A stretch of 64,000 nucleotides of DNA from Xestospongia bergquistia (Eukaryota; Porifera; Demospongiae; Haplosclerida; Petrosiidae), in contig OZ014411.1 of assembly GCA_963965975.1 (NCBI GenBank), forward strand, positions 20,612,446 to 20,676,445. Direction: 5' to 3'. Both the position numbers and the translations under genes were made by a program. How positions within the stretch are numbered: position 1 is the first letter of the stretch; the number at the start of each line of letters is the position of its first letter. Shown one piece after another: positions 35,130-46,767 of this stretch. The notes under the pieces are model-generated. The model did not search any database, was not told the DNA's origin, and worked only from the letters and a program-made list of their open reading frames with translations.

Positions 35130-35440
35130 TGGGCAGATACAGTGTGCTATGATTTAAATGAGCCTGAGAGCTACAGTCTCAGGGTAGGAGTAAAGTTTGA
35201 TTCAGGTTGGGCTATAACATAGTGGGATAACACCAGAGAACCTCAAAGTGATATTGCAGCCTAGTATCTGCTGTTTGTCTGCACTATATTTGGATACAGT
35301 GCTGTGACATCACTTATTATTAAGTCTGAACTCTTCATTAATACTTTGAGCTTCTATGGTTTTGTATCTTATGTGCATGTGTCTGAAATGTTAGATGATA
35401 CACTTATTTTAAGTAAATCATTAACTAGTTTCACACAGCA
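35130..35440. repeat. Dispersed repeat family, copy 3
   Basis: Matches intron 11 copy 2: atgcatgtgtctgaaatg, gtatctgctgtttgtctgc region against gtatctgttgatgttagtgc, ctatatttggat, and the final tcacac block. It lies directly after the fossil exon 9. Confidence 0.6.
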
Positions 35441-35836
35441 ATTGTATTGCTCAACAGGACACTTCTGTTTAATCCATGACTACTTATCCTAGTAGCATGT
35501 GGCACAAGACTTAACTGTGTATGCATATATATAACAAGTTAAATTATTAACACTCGTGCTTTATAATACTAACAAATATACAAGATATTAACACTTAATA
35601 AAGTCCATGTAACATTTATTAAAGAGGTGTGATATAGTAACTACTACAAATATGCATGCATGAATGAATCTTACTTATTTTTCATTTTATAAGAATCAGA
35701 TCTACTTTTTTAGTGATATCTTTGACAATAATAGAGTATCTAATCAATTAATGTGATGGCATATATAGTCAGGAGTGCATCATTATTTAATGTTGATGAG
35801 AATATCAACCTTAATAAGTATACTATATGGATTAAT

Positions 35837-35945
35837 CATATTAAACTAATATCATTGACAGTAATAATAATATACTCAAATAATTATAAACATATTAAAC
35901 TAATATCATTGACAGTAATAATAATATACTCAAATAATTATAAAC
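35837..35945. repeat. 54-bp tandem duplication
   Basis: Two copies of a 54-bp AT-rich unit beginning catattaaactaatatcatt. Confidence 0.9.
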
Positions 35946-35989
35946 ATGGGAACTCAGTTCAAAAGATCAGTAATATCTGTATCAACTAA

Positions 35990-37970
35990 AGTTCCAGCAG
36001 GTACATTACCATTTTTACAAATCTGTGTTTAAAATATTATTTATCACATGAAGTCATTTTGTGAATAATTCAATATTAAATTAATACTGACAAGGTATAT
36101 AGAATTAATCAGGTACAGGTGATGAGATATTACAAAATGTAAAGAAACTAGTAAAGATATTTATGATCATTTATACATTCTAGAATTATAGGAAGTTTTA
36201 AAAATGCTATATATTAATCCATACCTAAGTATTAATCAAAGAAATTAGTATATAACATTGTACAGTGTAATATCTATTCTATAAGTTACTACTATAGAAG
36301 TTGTATTAAAAGTTCATACATCCACTTATTATCAAATGATAGTAAAGATACAGAGTGTGACATGATGTTGACATTTTAATGAATAATACAAGAGAAGTGT
36401 GCATACTTTAACTGATGATAATGAATAGGAGCCTTCTAATTAATGTAAGGTTGATTAGTACTTGTATATTACAATTAACAGAGTCAATAATATGAACTAT
36501 CCTCTAATATGTCTATATCCAATTATGATTACTTAGCAATTATAATCTACATTAGAAGCATATAAAATTATTGAACTAGCTGTGACTGTGGTATTATACT
36601 TACATAAGGAAAGACAAAAACAGCCAATCAATAATCAATCTTTTAAGTATTCACTCATTCAATCATTGGTAACAGTATCAGTTGTATATGTTTTTATTTA
36701 TTCCTAGATATATACCATTGTAATATATAATATTTAATAGGTAGCTTTCTTTATTGATTGGTTGTGGGTTATTTATACCAACATTGTCTCTAATCAAACT
36801 GAAGGGCTAATAACAACATTAACAGAGACATTATCAAATTGATCTTTGTAGATTTTATAAGTACTACAGCATATGTAATTCAGGGCATGCCATAAGTTAT
36901 AAATTATATAAGAGTGCTAACAAAGCTGAAAGGTCAATGGTAATTTTGTCATTATTAGGCTAATGCCTATTAATGAATTACTCAATACCAATTACTACAT
37001 TATTAGCAAATCTTGATTCTACTTTAAAATATAGGTTTCAATACAATTATATACCTCCTTAATTACAACTTTGACATGTGCTTTTGTGGCTGTAGAGATG
37101 ATTCTTTTTTATTTTAAATATAAAGTTATAATAATTATATTATTATATTATAATAAAGTTTGCTTAAAACATATTTACATTTGCGTTAAATATCAATGAT
37201 TAGATCTCAAACATATTCTCCATGACTTTCAACCTCTGAGAGAAGACTATTAGCAGATATTATATTCATGAATAACCATATAGTTTACTCTTAACTGCAT
37301 CAGTTCATTTTCTAAGGCTGAGTGTGACTGAAGTTTTATTAAATTTTGAAAGAAATAATGCTGAATTTCTGTTTTATGGCCTTACCTTTAGTTAATGTTG
37401 TGCAACCTCTGATTCAAAAAATACAACAGAAGCTAATTTCAACTATGTCCATTCTAAGTACCTATGCCCAATTTAAATGTAATATAAAGCCACACTGTAC
37501 TTTCCTATTCTAGCATAAACTCTTTCCTCAATAAATGTAATTAGTATGTTAATAAATCTATCTTCATTGAATTACAAGAGATGATGAAAGTAACAAATCA
37601 TTAACAAATGATGGAGCAATAAATGAGAGACTGATAATATATTATAATAGCATATATAATGTAATATAATATAATATAATAGCATATATAATATAATAAT
37701 ATTATAATATAATATAATAGCATATATAATACATTATAATACAATCACAACACAATATTTACTAAACAGGAAAAACCAGTAGAATAACAATAATTAATGC
37801 TATATGTTCATGAATAGAAAAGCAACATTAAGTACATGTATATAATATAATATATACAAATACAGATGACATAATGATGGTGTTGTCATGGTAACTTATG
37901 TCAACTATAAATATAATGATGCAATTGTTAGTATAAATTATGTAAATATCAAGTAAGTCATTAACTAGTC
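35990..37970. other. AT-rich stretch without genes
   Basis: No exon or known element seen. About 37639-37735 is a low-complexity ataatataat array. Confidence 0.6.
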
Positions 37971-37976
37971 AACTAG

Positions 37977-38130
37977 CTATCAAGGTAGATTTAGAGGTGG
38001 AGCTAGTAACAATGCCAATTGGGGTGATAATCAGTATGGATTTGAGGATGAATTTGGTGAAGAAGGAACAGGTGGAGGAGGGTTCAATACCGTACCAGGT
38101 TCCAATAAAGAAGATAAGGATAGTGGTTAA
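37977..38130 (+). CDS. Possible terminal exon, Gly/acidic-rich (unrecognised)
   Basis: After an acceptor-like ctag, one frame reads YQGRFRGGASNNANWGDNQY and goes on through EDEFGEEGTGGGGF to TAA at 38128. The composition (RGG-like, acidic, Gly-rich) looks protein-like, but I could not find matching upstream exons, so it may be a relic or chance. Confidence 0.3.
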
Positions 38131-38321
38131 AAATAAGGAGACAACAATATTACCAATTTTGATTCAACCTCCTCATTGACTACGACAAGCCTGACAAATT
38201 AAAATCTCAAACATAAGGCAGTTAAATGAAGAATGTGGTTCACAAAGATGGAAAATATCTTTTATTATAATTTTACAATGGATTGAGACATACTAAAATC
38301 CAAATGTTCAATCACTTATCA

Positions 38322-38705
38322 AAGTATGATGTATATTTGATACTACTGTATTCTTGATGGCTTGTTATCAAAGTATGATGTATATTTGATACTACTGTAT
38401 TCTTGATGGCTTGTTATGATGTATATTTGATACTACTGTATTCTTGATGGGTTGTTCTCAAAGTATGATGTATATTTGATACTACTGTATTCTTGATGGT
38501 TTGTTATCAAAGTATGATGTATATTTGATACTACTGTATTCTTGATGGCTTGTTCTCAAAGTATGATGTATATTTGATACTACTGTATTCTTGATGGCTT
38601 GTTCTCAAAGTATGATGTATATTTGATACTACTGTATTCTTGATGGTTTGTTATCAAAGTATGATGTATATTTGATAATACTGTATTCTTGATGGCTTGT
38701 TCTCT
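38322..38705. repeat. 49-bp minisatellite, about eight copies
   Basis: Units of the type caaagtatgatgtatatttg then atactactgtattcttgatgg; one copy is shortened (38415-38460). Few substitutions between copies. Confidence 0.95.
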
Positions 38706-39074
38706 TATAGTAACTGTATCTAATAATGTTGTATAGACAAACATGTTAACTAGTTAATGAGATCTCTGGAAAGATAGTCAGAGGTGGTTGTAGTGGGGCC
38801 TAGTTAATCAACTAAGAACATCATCAATTGAACACTAGTTTTATGTATGTATGAAATTAATGCTGACAAGGTATATATAATTAATCAGGTTTAGAGTAGT
38901 ATTTAATATTAAATTATAACTCTTACCTGATCTCTATTATTTTGCAGTAATAAGTATATGTGGTGTCTCTTTTGAACATTTAGTAATGTTATTAGAGAAC
39001 AGTAATCACTCACATTCTTTGACATGTTTCTTGAAAATAGTTCCTATTTCATTTAATCTGATCTAGTAATAAAA

Positions 39075-39300
39075 TACAATAAATTATATGGCACAATACA
39101 GTAAACAATAATAAATTAGAGGAAGTCAATAATAATAATAAACCACTACATACAATATAGCACAATACAGTGAACAATAATAAATTAGAGGAAGTCAATA
39201 ATAATAATAATAAACCACTACATACAATATAGCACAATACAGTGAACAATAATAAATTAGAGGAAGTCAATAATAATAATAAACCACTACATACAATAAA
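39075..39300. repeat. About 75-bp tandem repeat, three copies
   Basis: Repeated aataaattagaggaagtc followed by an aat-triplet run of variable length and accactacatacaat. Confidence 0.9.
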
Positions 39301-40360
39301 GTTAACTTGTTAAATTTTGCTGTGCTAATTTACATGAAATATAATTGTTGTGTTTACTTCCTGTTTAATTATCACAAAATTAATTAATTTTGCATGTCAG
39401 ATGGTTAATGAAAATTTAATTCCAATGAAACACATAAGCTAAATATATTAATATATAATAATGGTATCAATATGGGACATAACTAAAAATTACAGCTATT
39501 GTAGTAATTGACATAATATACATTGTTTTAAATTGTCAATGTAGTTTTTTTATTGAATTGTTTGCCTTTGAAATTTGCTAATTCACTAGAAACTTTGATA
39601 TAATAGTCTGTACTACTTAATAGAACATACTTCTGATCCACAGACACAGTCTTATATAATACACTACATATTAACCTGAATATAATACTTTGTTGTCATT
39701 TCATAACATTGTAATTAAACAGTGATGTTAAAGAACAATTAATATTGTCTATTATGTAGACTGTATCAAGAATTATTTTAAACTTTATATTAGTATATTA
39801 TTCACTTCATTGTCAGAGTTAAGAAATATATCCAGTAGTGACACAATATGTAAATTGTATAGTTTATAGTATATATAGTAACACTGTGATATGTACATAT
39901 ACATGGCATTTTATCCATGTACTTGCATATTATTGTAACCTTGGATTACTGGTTAATGTACCAATATGATGGCAACAACATACTTAGCTGTGTGGATACA
40001 TTATGTCTATGTATATACTGTGGCAACCAGTACACTGTAACCTTAGGTTGGCAAATGTATACTCACCTACATGAATAAACACTATCCATGTACATACCAT
40101 GGTAACGATGGATTACTTGTATACAATGTACCAATAAGGTGCATAATTAGAGAAGTGACTCAAAGGCTATGAAGATATTAGATGAACAAGAAACACACAC
40201 TAATGCTTAAATGTCCTTTGAAAACATTGATACTTTCAAAAGGTCTAAGAATAAACACAAAGCATTGTATATGGTTAAGTGTTTGAAGCACTTGCAGAAA
40301 ATGGTTAAGTTAGCTTAATGCTTAAATTATAAATGACATAAGAGTTTCTTGTGTTAGTGC
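39301..40360. other. AT-rich stretch without genes
   Basis: Nothing supportable seen. About 39860-40130 has repeated tgtacata / atccatgtac style words but no clear unit. Confidence 0.5.
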
Positions 40361-40362
40361 AG

Positions 40363-40722
40363 GATATGTTCATATGGGCCTTATTCTCACCAATGGTTCA
40401 TGTTCATATACACATGTGGCAAAGGTTCAGATGGTGTCTTGGGACATGGGTATGACCTATCTGACAAACTCTATCCAACAATAGTTGAAGCTTTGATCAT
40501 TCCACATGATTTTGATATTAGTTGTTGTATTCACTTGGGGTTGTGGTAGTGATGGAAGATTAGGTCATCCTGAAGCTGTTGGACATCGATATTTGTATCA
40601 GAGCAATGAACCAAAACAAGTGGAACTTCCTAAAAAGTGGAGGCCATTATCGATTTCTTGTTCATATTACCACACAACAGTAACATGTTATGCTACTTGT
40701 GATTACTCAGAGTGGGACTGTT
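40363..40722 (+). pseudogene. RCC1-repeat protein fragment
   Basis: Two RCC1 blades are visible: YTCGKGSDGVLGHGYDLSD followed by YPTIVEAL, and VFTWGCGSDGRLGHPEAVGH followed by EPKQVELP. They lie in different frames, with an acceptor-like gcag at 40359-40362. RCC1 repeats form beta-propellers in exchange factors and HERC-type ligases. The frame breaks and short extent argue for a relic; a two-exon gene piece is the alternative. Confidence 0.6.
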
Positions 40723-41080
40723 AAGATTTTGTATCTATTAATTTTAAAAAATAATTTTATTTAAAATTTTAATGTCAACAAACAATAAAAAGAGTTAGGA
40801 ATATAACACATCAAGACATATTAACATATATCATACTATCATTGATGATGCTTCAGTAGCTGAACGTCCTGTATCTGATTGAGCAAACTTTTTGACAGCT
40901 TTTGCTGTTCCAAAGCCTACTTTTTAGATGCAAATACACCATAGAAACCACCCTCTCATCATCTGTATGAAAGTAGTAACATCATTTTTATGATAAATAT
41001 TATTGAGCTAATACAGGCAGCTTGCAAGACAGTTCATTTAAGGTATCCTACCCGCCATTTGATGTGTTTACTGACTTCCT
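40723..41080. other. Unassigned; weak minus-strand peptide
   Basis: A minus-strand run at 40935-40847 ends in a stop and reads VGFGTAKAVKKFAQSDTGRS. It is protein-like but unrecognised and short. Confidence 0.25.
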
Positions 41081-41229
41081 TCGGTTTAGTCTCGTCCACA
41101 GGCTCCACTTCCCCCGAACAGTCTGGGGACGAGATACGGTCTAATCTCCACCCATTAAAGCCTAACCACGTGCAAAAGAACTGGTATGTGAAGGCTGTCA
41201 TTAGCTGAGCAAGTAGTCGAAGTTAGTGA

Positions 41230-42808
41230 TCCACTGTCTTCCAGATGATTTTGAAGTCGATATTGCTAAATGCTAAAGTGTGCAACTATAGCGAGGATGG
41301 TAATGACACTGATGCACGGAGATCAATACACGACATGATTTTATAACACACGATACAAAGGCTGTGCTATTTCAAGACATCATCTAGAGCAAGAGTGGGG
41401 AATGATGTCAGGTAAATTTATATCTTAAATCTTAATAAAGTGAGTGTTGTACATGTACAAAAGAGCTTTGTGTAATTGTCATGCTTTTCCATTTGTTAAC
41501 AGATTTGCTAAGTATTTGTATTTGTTATAACATGATGAACTGCTAAATCACATTTGGAAATTAAAATTTAGCAACTTGCAGAGTATTAATAACAAGATAT
41601 TAATTTAAAAATTATCCTATAATTGTTTTGGAAGATACTGGCACTGAATAGAGCTAGTCTAGTGAGGTCAGCTCCTTCAACACAAACTCAAATGTACTGA
41701 GAAAGGACAAACAAACAGTAGGAAACCTGTAAAGAATAATTTGTTTTTGTATTAGACCAAAAGCAGTTTACAGCCACGCCCAACTATCTAATGTTGTTTT
41801 CTCAGGTGCAGGTTAAAGCTAAATGTTGATGATAATATTATATGTGTACTACTAAACCTCTCTATTCAAAGGGGCTAGTCTTGTCAGACTACACTAGAGC
41901 TGTATAGATGTAGTGAAATATTTCTGTAATTTTCTAAATTATCCTTATTACCAAGTGAAAGTCTCCTTATACTATACAGTCTTACAACACTAATAATGTG
42001 TAGTGGACCTTAAAACATATACAATAATTAGTGTGTATTACATAAGTAGATTTAACTAATAATTTATAAATTGTATTTCTATTTTTAACTTATGTTGATG
42101 TTACTTTCAGATAACTCAAATGAGGAGGACAAGGTCTCTATTATCTGAAGAAGAGTCTAGTCAACACCCTGACACTCAACCAATGTTTAAGTCCACTGGT
42201 TTAGATTTAACCTCTGAAGATAGCTAATGATATTGTCAAAGGAAATGCTGTAAAGGATCAATTAAGTAAGACTATTTTATATGTATATATTCTTGTGATA
42301 TGGTATGTGATGTAGTCTCATCTTAAAAGTTCTTTGTAAGTCATATTAAAGCTTTTTCTTGTTTTTCCTTGACTCATTGTTGCTTTTTACCTTATAAGAC
42401 ATTTTCAAGTTTCAAAACCTTTTTGTTTCAGTTACAGAACACACATGTGAATGATATACAAACTTGTTGATGTCACATACCTTTGGAACACAAAGAACGT
42501 TATTTTCTTTTGTTTTAATACTTTCCTGTGAAGTTATTGTATAGTTTTGGATATTTAAGCATTGATACAAGGGTTATTGAATAGCGCAACCATTAACATA
42601 TTGATAGCCTGAGATATAACATTTATTTATTGGGTCAAACTTAACTTAAACAAAGTACAACTTACTTTTTCTTTATTCAGGTCTATGGGATGATTGTTAG
42701 AAGGTCATCTTAAACTTCACAAGTCTCTATTTCTATTGTATCAACTCCCTCCACCTGATACTGCACCTCTATTTCTTACTAATGACACTCAGAGTATAGT
42801 TAATAATG
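41230..42808 (+). pseudogene. AATF-like pseudogene (duplicate of the 57-63 kb locus)
   Basis: Three blocks match the second locus. An exon ending at 41411 keeps RYKGCAISRHHLEQEWGMMS and donor gtaaat, though with stops upstream. A second, 42111-42265, matches 61948-62223 with frameshifting and large deletions. A third, 42681-42808, matches 62727-62855 with one base lost after gtctatggg. Introns match as well, including the uninterrupted site where the other copy carries a 4.2-kb transposon. The following 97-codon exon (63194-63486) has no counterpart here. Broken exons with preserved introns mean segmental duplication, not retroposition. Confidence 0.85.
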
Positions 42809-43644
42809 GTGAGTGTAAATATATTGACATGTTCTTGTGACTAACATTTAAAGGTAATTATATGTTTGAATTGAAATCAATGTATTGTTCTCTGTTACAT
42901 TAAGTCTATTAATTGTATGTGCTATACTCTGTCTGAATTGAGAAGAACCACCCAGACATGTAAATAACGTTGCTGTTTTACGTGCTATCCACATGGAACT
43001 TACACCAATCAATTCAGTGTAGAAACATGCATTTTATATATAAAATTTGGGTCTCTAGTTCTACGAGAAAGTAGCAAATTATAAAACTTCATACATTTTC
43101 AATGGCACACCTTTCATGTACTTCAAATTACGCACCTTTGAAGAATTAGCAAATAACAAGTTTTGCCTTAAGATCAGCTGTCTGTCACATGGATCTCAAA
43201 AATTACAGTTCTAATTATACAAACAGATGTTTTATTATAACAATTATTATTACTTAAATAATAATCTGTTGTTGTCTTTTTGCAATTTAAGGGAGCTATG
43301 AAGCCATCAAGGTTCTGAAAAAAACTTTTAACAAAGAAGGAAGACTGATAATGTCTAGATTTATTTGTTGTCAGAACATCAGAAATTCTTGTGGCATCAG
43401 AGATTCCTTGAGTCTGTTTATGCCTGCTGAATTTCTCGAATAGTCAAACATTCACAACAATCTCCTTTGTTTGTGACATCAGTTTCTTTCCCTTTGGCAT
43501 CTTCATGAACATGAGAGAAAAGGGATGTGAACAAATAATGAATAAACTTAAAATGTACTACAGTGCTAATTGGGAGAGGAAACATGTCACCTTATATTCC
43601 ATGTCTAAAACACCTTTTTTTAATGAGGGGCTCTTCTCATAATT
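42809..43644. other. Continuation of the duplicated AATF segment, unassigned
   Basis: Intron-like sequence after the pseudogene. It includes a run from 43291 (gggagctatgaagcc) without recognised coding content. Confidence 0.4.
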
Positions 43645-44004
43645 TTAGCAAATTTAGTAAGTACTGTAGCAATCACTAAATTTTAAACATGCTAATGTTT
43701 TCACTTCATAAGTTAACTGAGTGCACTAAAATTTGAATATGATAACATTTTCACTTCATAAGTTAGTCAAATATGATATAATTGTTAAAATTAGAACATG
43801 CTACTGTTTTCATTTCATGTGCTAACTAAGTGTGACATAATCACTAAAATTTGAGCATGCTAACATTTTCACTTCATAAGTTAATCAAATGTAATATAAT
43901 TGTTAAAATTTGAATATGCTAAAGTTTCACTTCATATGTTAACTAAGTATGATACAGTAATCATTATAATTTGGATTTGCTAACATTTTCACTTCATGAG
44001 TTAA
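43645..44004. repeat. About 60-65-bp tandem repeat, about six copies
   Basis: Divergent units with aatttgaatatgctaacatt then ttcacttcataagttaa. The intron of the other AATF copy (62990-63090) has about one and a half equivalent units, so the array expanded after duplication. Its last unit supplies the TTAA used by a piggyBac insertion. Confidence 0.85.
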
Positions 44005-44936
44005 CCCTTTGAGCATGAAGGGCATATATTTATACATATGAGATTAGTTGTAAAAATCATATTTTTATAACCAGCTGAGAATTATTCATTATTGATAAAA
44101 TAGGAGTGTCTGTGGCTTTTAGAGTTTTGATTACTGTGCTTTGATCGTCTGTTTTTATCTTCTTTGTCAAGTTTACAATGGCAAAAGTGTTATCTAGAAA
44201 GGAAGTGATAGACCTTGTTTTTAATGATGATTGTTTTGATGAAATTGAAGGAATTACAAGACATAATGAATATGAGTATGATGAAGATGATATGTTAGAT
44301 AATGAAGATGGAAATGAAAAAGAAAATGAACATGAAAATTATGAGGATGAAAACAATGAAGGTGATGATGAGGATGAAGTTATTGAGTTAGATAAGGAGA
44401 AGGACAATGATAACTCAAATATTGAAAACAATGAATTTAATGATTTAATTCTATTCTACTTATTCTGGTAGGAGAGTTCACATGAGAAACAAAACACCAG
44501 TTGAGTTTTTTTGACTTACTCATAACTGATGATATAATTGAGAAGATTGTTGATGAAACAAATCTCTATACTAACCAGTTTCTAGAAAATATTGGTGACT
44601 TGCTAATCATGTCCATTGTTGGAAGAAGAAAGCCTTTGGTGTAGGTCAATTGCTGAAGTTTTTGGGCATTATTTTGTGTATGGGTTTGATACGATATCCC
44701 AAGCTGTAGGATTATTGGTCTACTTCGTGGCCTTTCCACACTCGTACATTTTCTGGCACAATATCTTGAATCACGTCTCTGTCATTTTAAGATTCTTTCA
44801 TATCAATGACAGTTCAAAGTTCATTCCTAAGGATTCACCTGGCTATGATCCTTTGTATAAACTACAACCACTGCTTGAACCTTTTTAAAAGAAATTTCAG
44901 ATCTAGCTTTATTCTAGGAAGGGAGTTATCAGTAGA
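44001..44936 (+). mobile_element. piggyBac transposon, 5' part (truncated)
   Basis: Starts TTAACCCTTTGAGC at 44001, the TTAA target plus CCCTTT-type end that marks piggyBac. An acidic N-terminal frame (44178-44471; KVLSRKEVIDLVFNDD then Asp/Glu-rich) precedes pieces of the transposase: IIEKIVDETNLYTNQ (about 44533-44580), ILRFFHINDSS and YDPLYKLQPLLEPF (44785-44885), then LGRELSVD. The frames are broken by stops and shifts. It breaks off at about 44937 where Harbinger sequence begins; the catalytic region after SVD and the right end are missing. Confidence 0.82.
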
Positions 44937-45420
44937 TACTGTTGTTGATGCCAACTATCTCTTCTGAGATGTATATGTAGGTTGGCCTGGTAGTGTCCAT
45001 GATGCTTGTGTCTTTGTGAATTCAAGCTTGTATCAGAAGGCCAATAATGAAGAAATATTGCAGGGAATGTTTGAGAACTTAACAGTTCTCTTGTACCTGT
45101 CTTCTTGGTTGGGGATTCTGGGTATCCTTTACTGTCATGGCTCTTGAAACCATATCCACACAATGGAAACCACTCTTCTCAACAAAAGACATTCAACTAT
45201 CGGTTGTCAAGAGCACGTATTGTTACAGAAATGTTTTTGGCTGTCTAAAGGCACGTTGGCATCGACTACCTAAGCAGAATGACATGGATGTCAGCAATGT
45301 TCCTAATGTTGTTGCTGCTAGTTGTATTCTCCATAACATTACATGATGAATGGATGTCGGCAATGTTCCTAATGTTGTTGCTGCTTGTTGTATTCTCCAT
45401 AACATTACATGATGAAGATA
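44937..45420 (+). pseudogene. PIF/Harbinger transposase, C-terminal part
   Basis: Pieces in order: VVDANYLF, DVYVGWPGSVHDACVFVNSS, then in another frame VGDSGYPLLSWLLKPYPHN, FNYRLSRARIVTE, then NVPNVVAASCILHN. This is the DDE_4 Harbinger core with its first D in VVDA and second D in GDSGYP; the E of RIVTE is the likely third. The N-terminal half is missing. A 67-bp segment near the end is duplicated. Confidence 0.85.
45279..45415. repeat. 67-bp tandem duplication inside the Harbinger transposase
   Basis: Two copies beginning atg-gatgtc(a/g)gcaatgttcct and ending cataacattacatgatga, differing at two or three sites. Confidence 0.9.
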
Positions 45421-45721
45421 TTGATGAAACCTGGTTACTGGAAGCAAGGGAGCTTGATGTTAGTGTGCCTACTATTTCTGACAAAGTATATTCACAAGGA
45501 GAGATAGGTGAAGATATTTGTAAAGTTTTAATGGACTATGTAGTTAATAATCCCTTACCCAATTAATTAATAATACATGTGTACTTTGACCCCATAAGTA
45601 AATGTTAAACTGAACAAAATACTGGTGAATGTTACTGTTCATATTGTTCAAATGAGGTCCAAGGTGGTGGGAACTGGGGAAAACCTTGCTGGCTTGAAGA
45701 ACACATCATACTCAATAACCT

Positions 45722-46362
45722 CAGCTAAAATTCTCTTTCTTCTTTCCTAATTCTTTCATCACGTTCTTTCTCTAATTGCTCAAACTTCATTCTTTTCTCT
45801 TCAAATTCTATGAACTTTCTCTCACTCTCTTCACTAGCTTTGATGATTTATCAGTCATATTCTGTATTACTTTTTAAACCCAAACTTCTCGATTCTTTTC
45901 CTTTGAAGTCTTTTTATGTGTGTTATCAACCTGTGAGCTATCTAATGAAACAGACTGATTCATTGATAACTGATTGTCAGATAATGGTTTGTTTAAATTC
46001 TCTTCAGCCACATCTTCCGTCTCTGTAGTCTCTTGAAGAGTATCTACAACAACAGGTACCACAGTAGTTGGTTTATTACCTAAAACTTGGTCAAGTGACT
46101 CCAAAAATTTCCACTTCTTCCTGCCTGTTCCTGTAACTCTGTGCTTGTCTTTAATCTTTCTGTATTCCATTTTCAGTTTTTTTTGCCTTCTCACAACATT
46201 GGTCTGCTGTTCTTTCAAATCCAGCCTCCTTCATAGACCTTGAGATCTTTTCATAAACAGACTTATTTCTTTTACATCCTTCTAACTGAGATTGTACTAG
46301 GTCATCTCCTGATATGTTTATTAGGGCAAAAGCTTCTTCATCTTTCCAATTGCCTGCCATTT
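45722..46362 (-). pseudogene. Harbinger Myb/SANT-like DNA-binding protein
   Basis: From an ATG at 46360 the minus strand reads NWKDEEAFALINI, LEGCKRNKSVYEKISRSM and FERTADQCCEKAKK. After a one-base frame change at about 46160-46200 it continues MEYRKIKDKHRVTGTGRKKW then LDQVLGNKPTT. This trihelix/Myb-SANT pattern is the second protein of PIF/Harbinger elements, which helps the transposase enter the nucleus and bind the ends. It converges with the transposase fragment, the usual layout. The frameshift makes it non-functional as read. Confidence 0.85.
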
Positions 46363-46455
46363 ATACACATATGGTAAATGTCTACACCTTCCACATTTAT
46401 TCTTGCACGGTTCGGTTTGTGTCTACTAGCTCGTTTTAAAACGTGACAGCACAGT

Positions 46456-46767
46456 TGTAAGGTATAGTGTAACAGGATATTAGGAAGAGATGAATCACTG
46501 GCTACTACTACCTATACATGTTGAGAGTTTTACTGAAGATTCAAATAAGTATAATATTAACAATTCAAAGGATTGAGCAACAAGAGAGTACACAAATCAA
46601 AAACTTATATATAACAAAGATAATACACCAGAACCTTCTAGAACATTCTAAGAACACACTACAATAACACACAGAGTTAATTAATATTTGTGGTTATGAT
46701 AAGACACATACACAACAATACTTATACAATACATTAAGTCAATCTGTAGAAAGTGTCATTTTCTACA
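46456..46767 (-). repeat. 3' LTR of a Copia element (left edge uncertain)
   Basis: On the minus strand the polypurine stretch GTGAGAAGGAG (46778-46768) abuts TGTAGAAAATGACAC, the LTR start at 46767. The other end should read ..ACA; candidates are at 46456 or 46468. No matching second LTR is in the window. Confidence 0.6.

Noticed and set aside
39049..39270. 73-codon minus-strand Leu-rich frame
   Set aside because: Translation of a 75-bp tandem repeat; the periodic LLLLTSSNLLLF pattern reflects the DNA repeat.
44178..44471. Host gene for an acidic protein
   Set aside because: Position between the piggyBac left end and transposase pieces fits the acidic N terminus of piggyBac transposases.
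45223..45484. Minus-strand frames in the Harbinger region
   Set aside because: Shadows of the transposase; their internal repetition comes from the 67-bp duplication.
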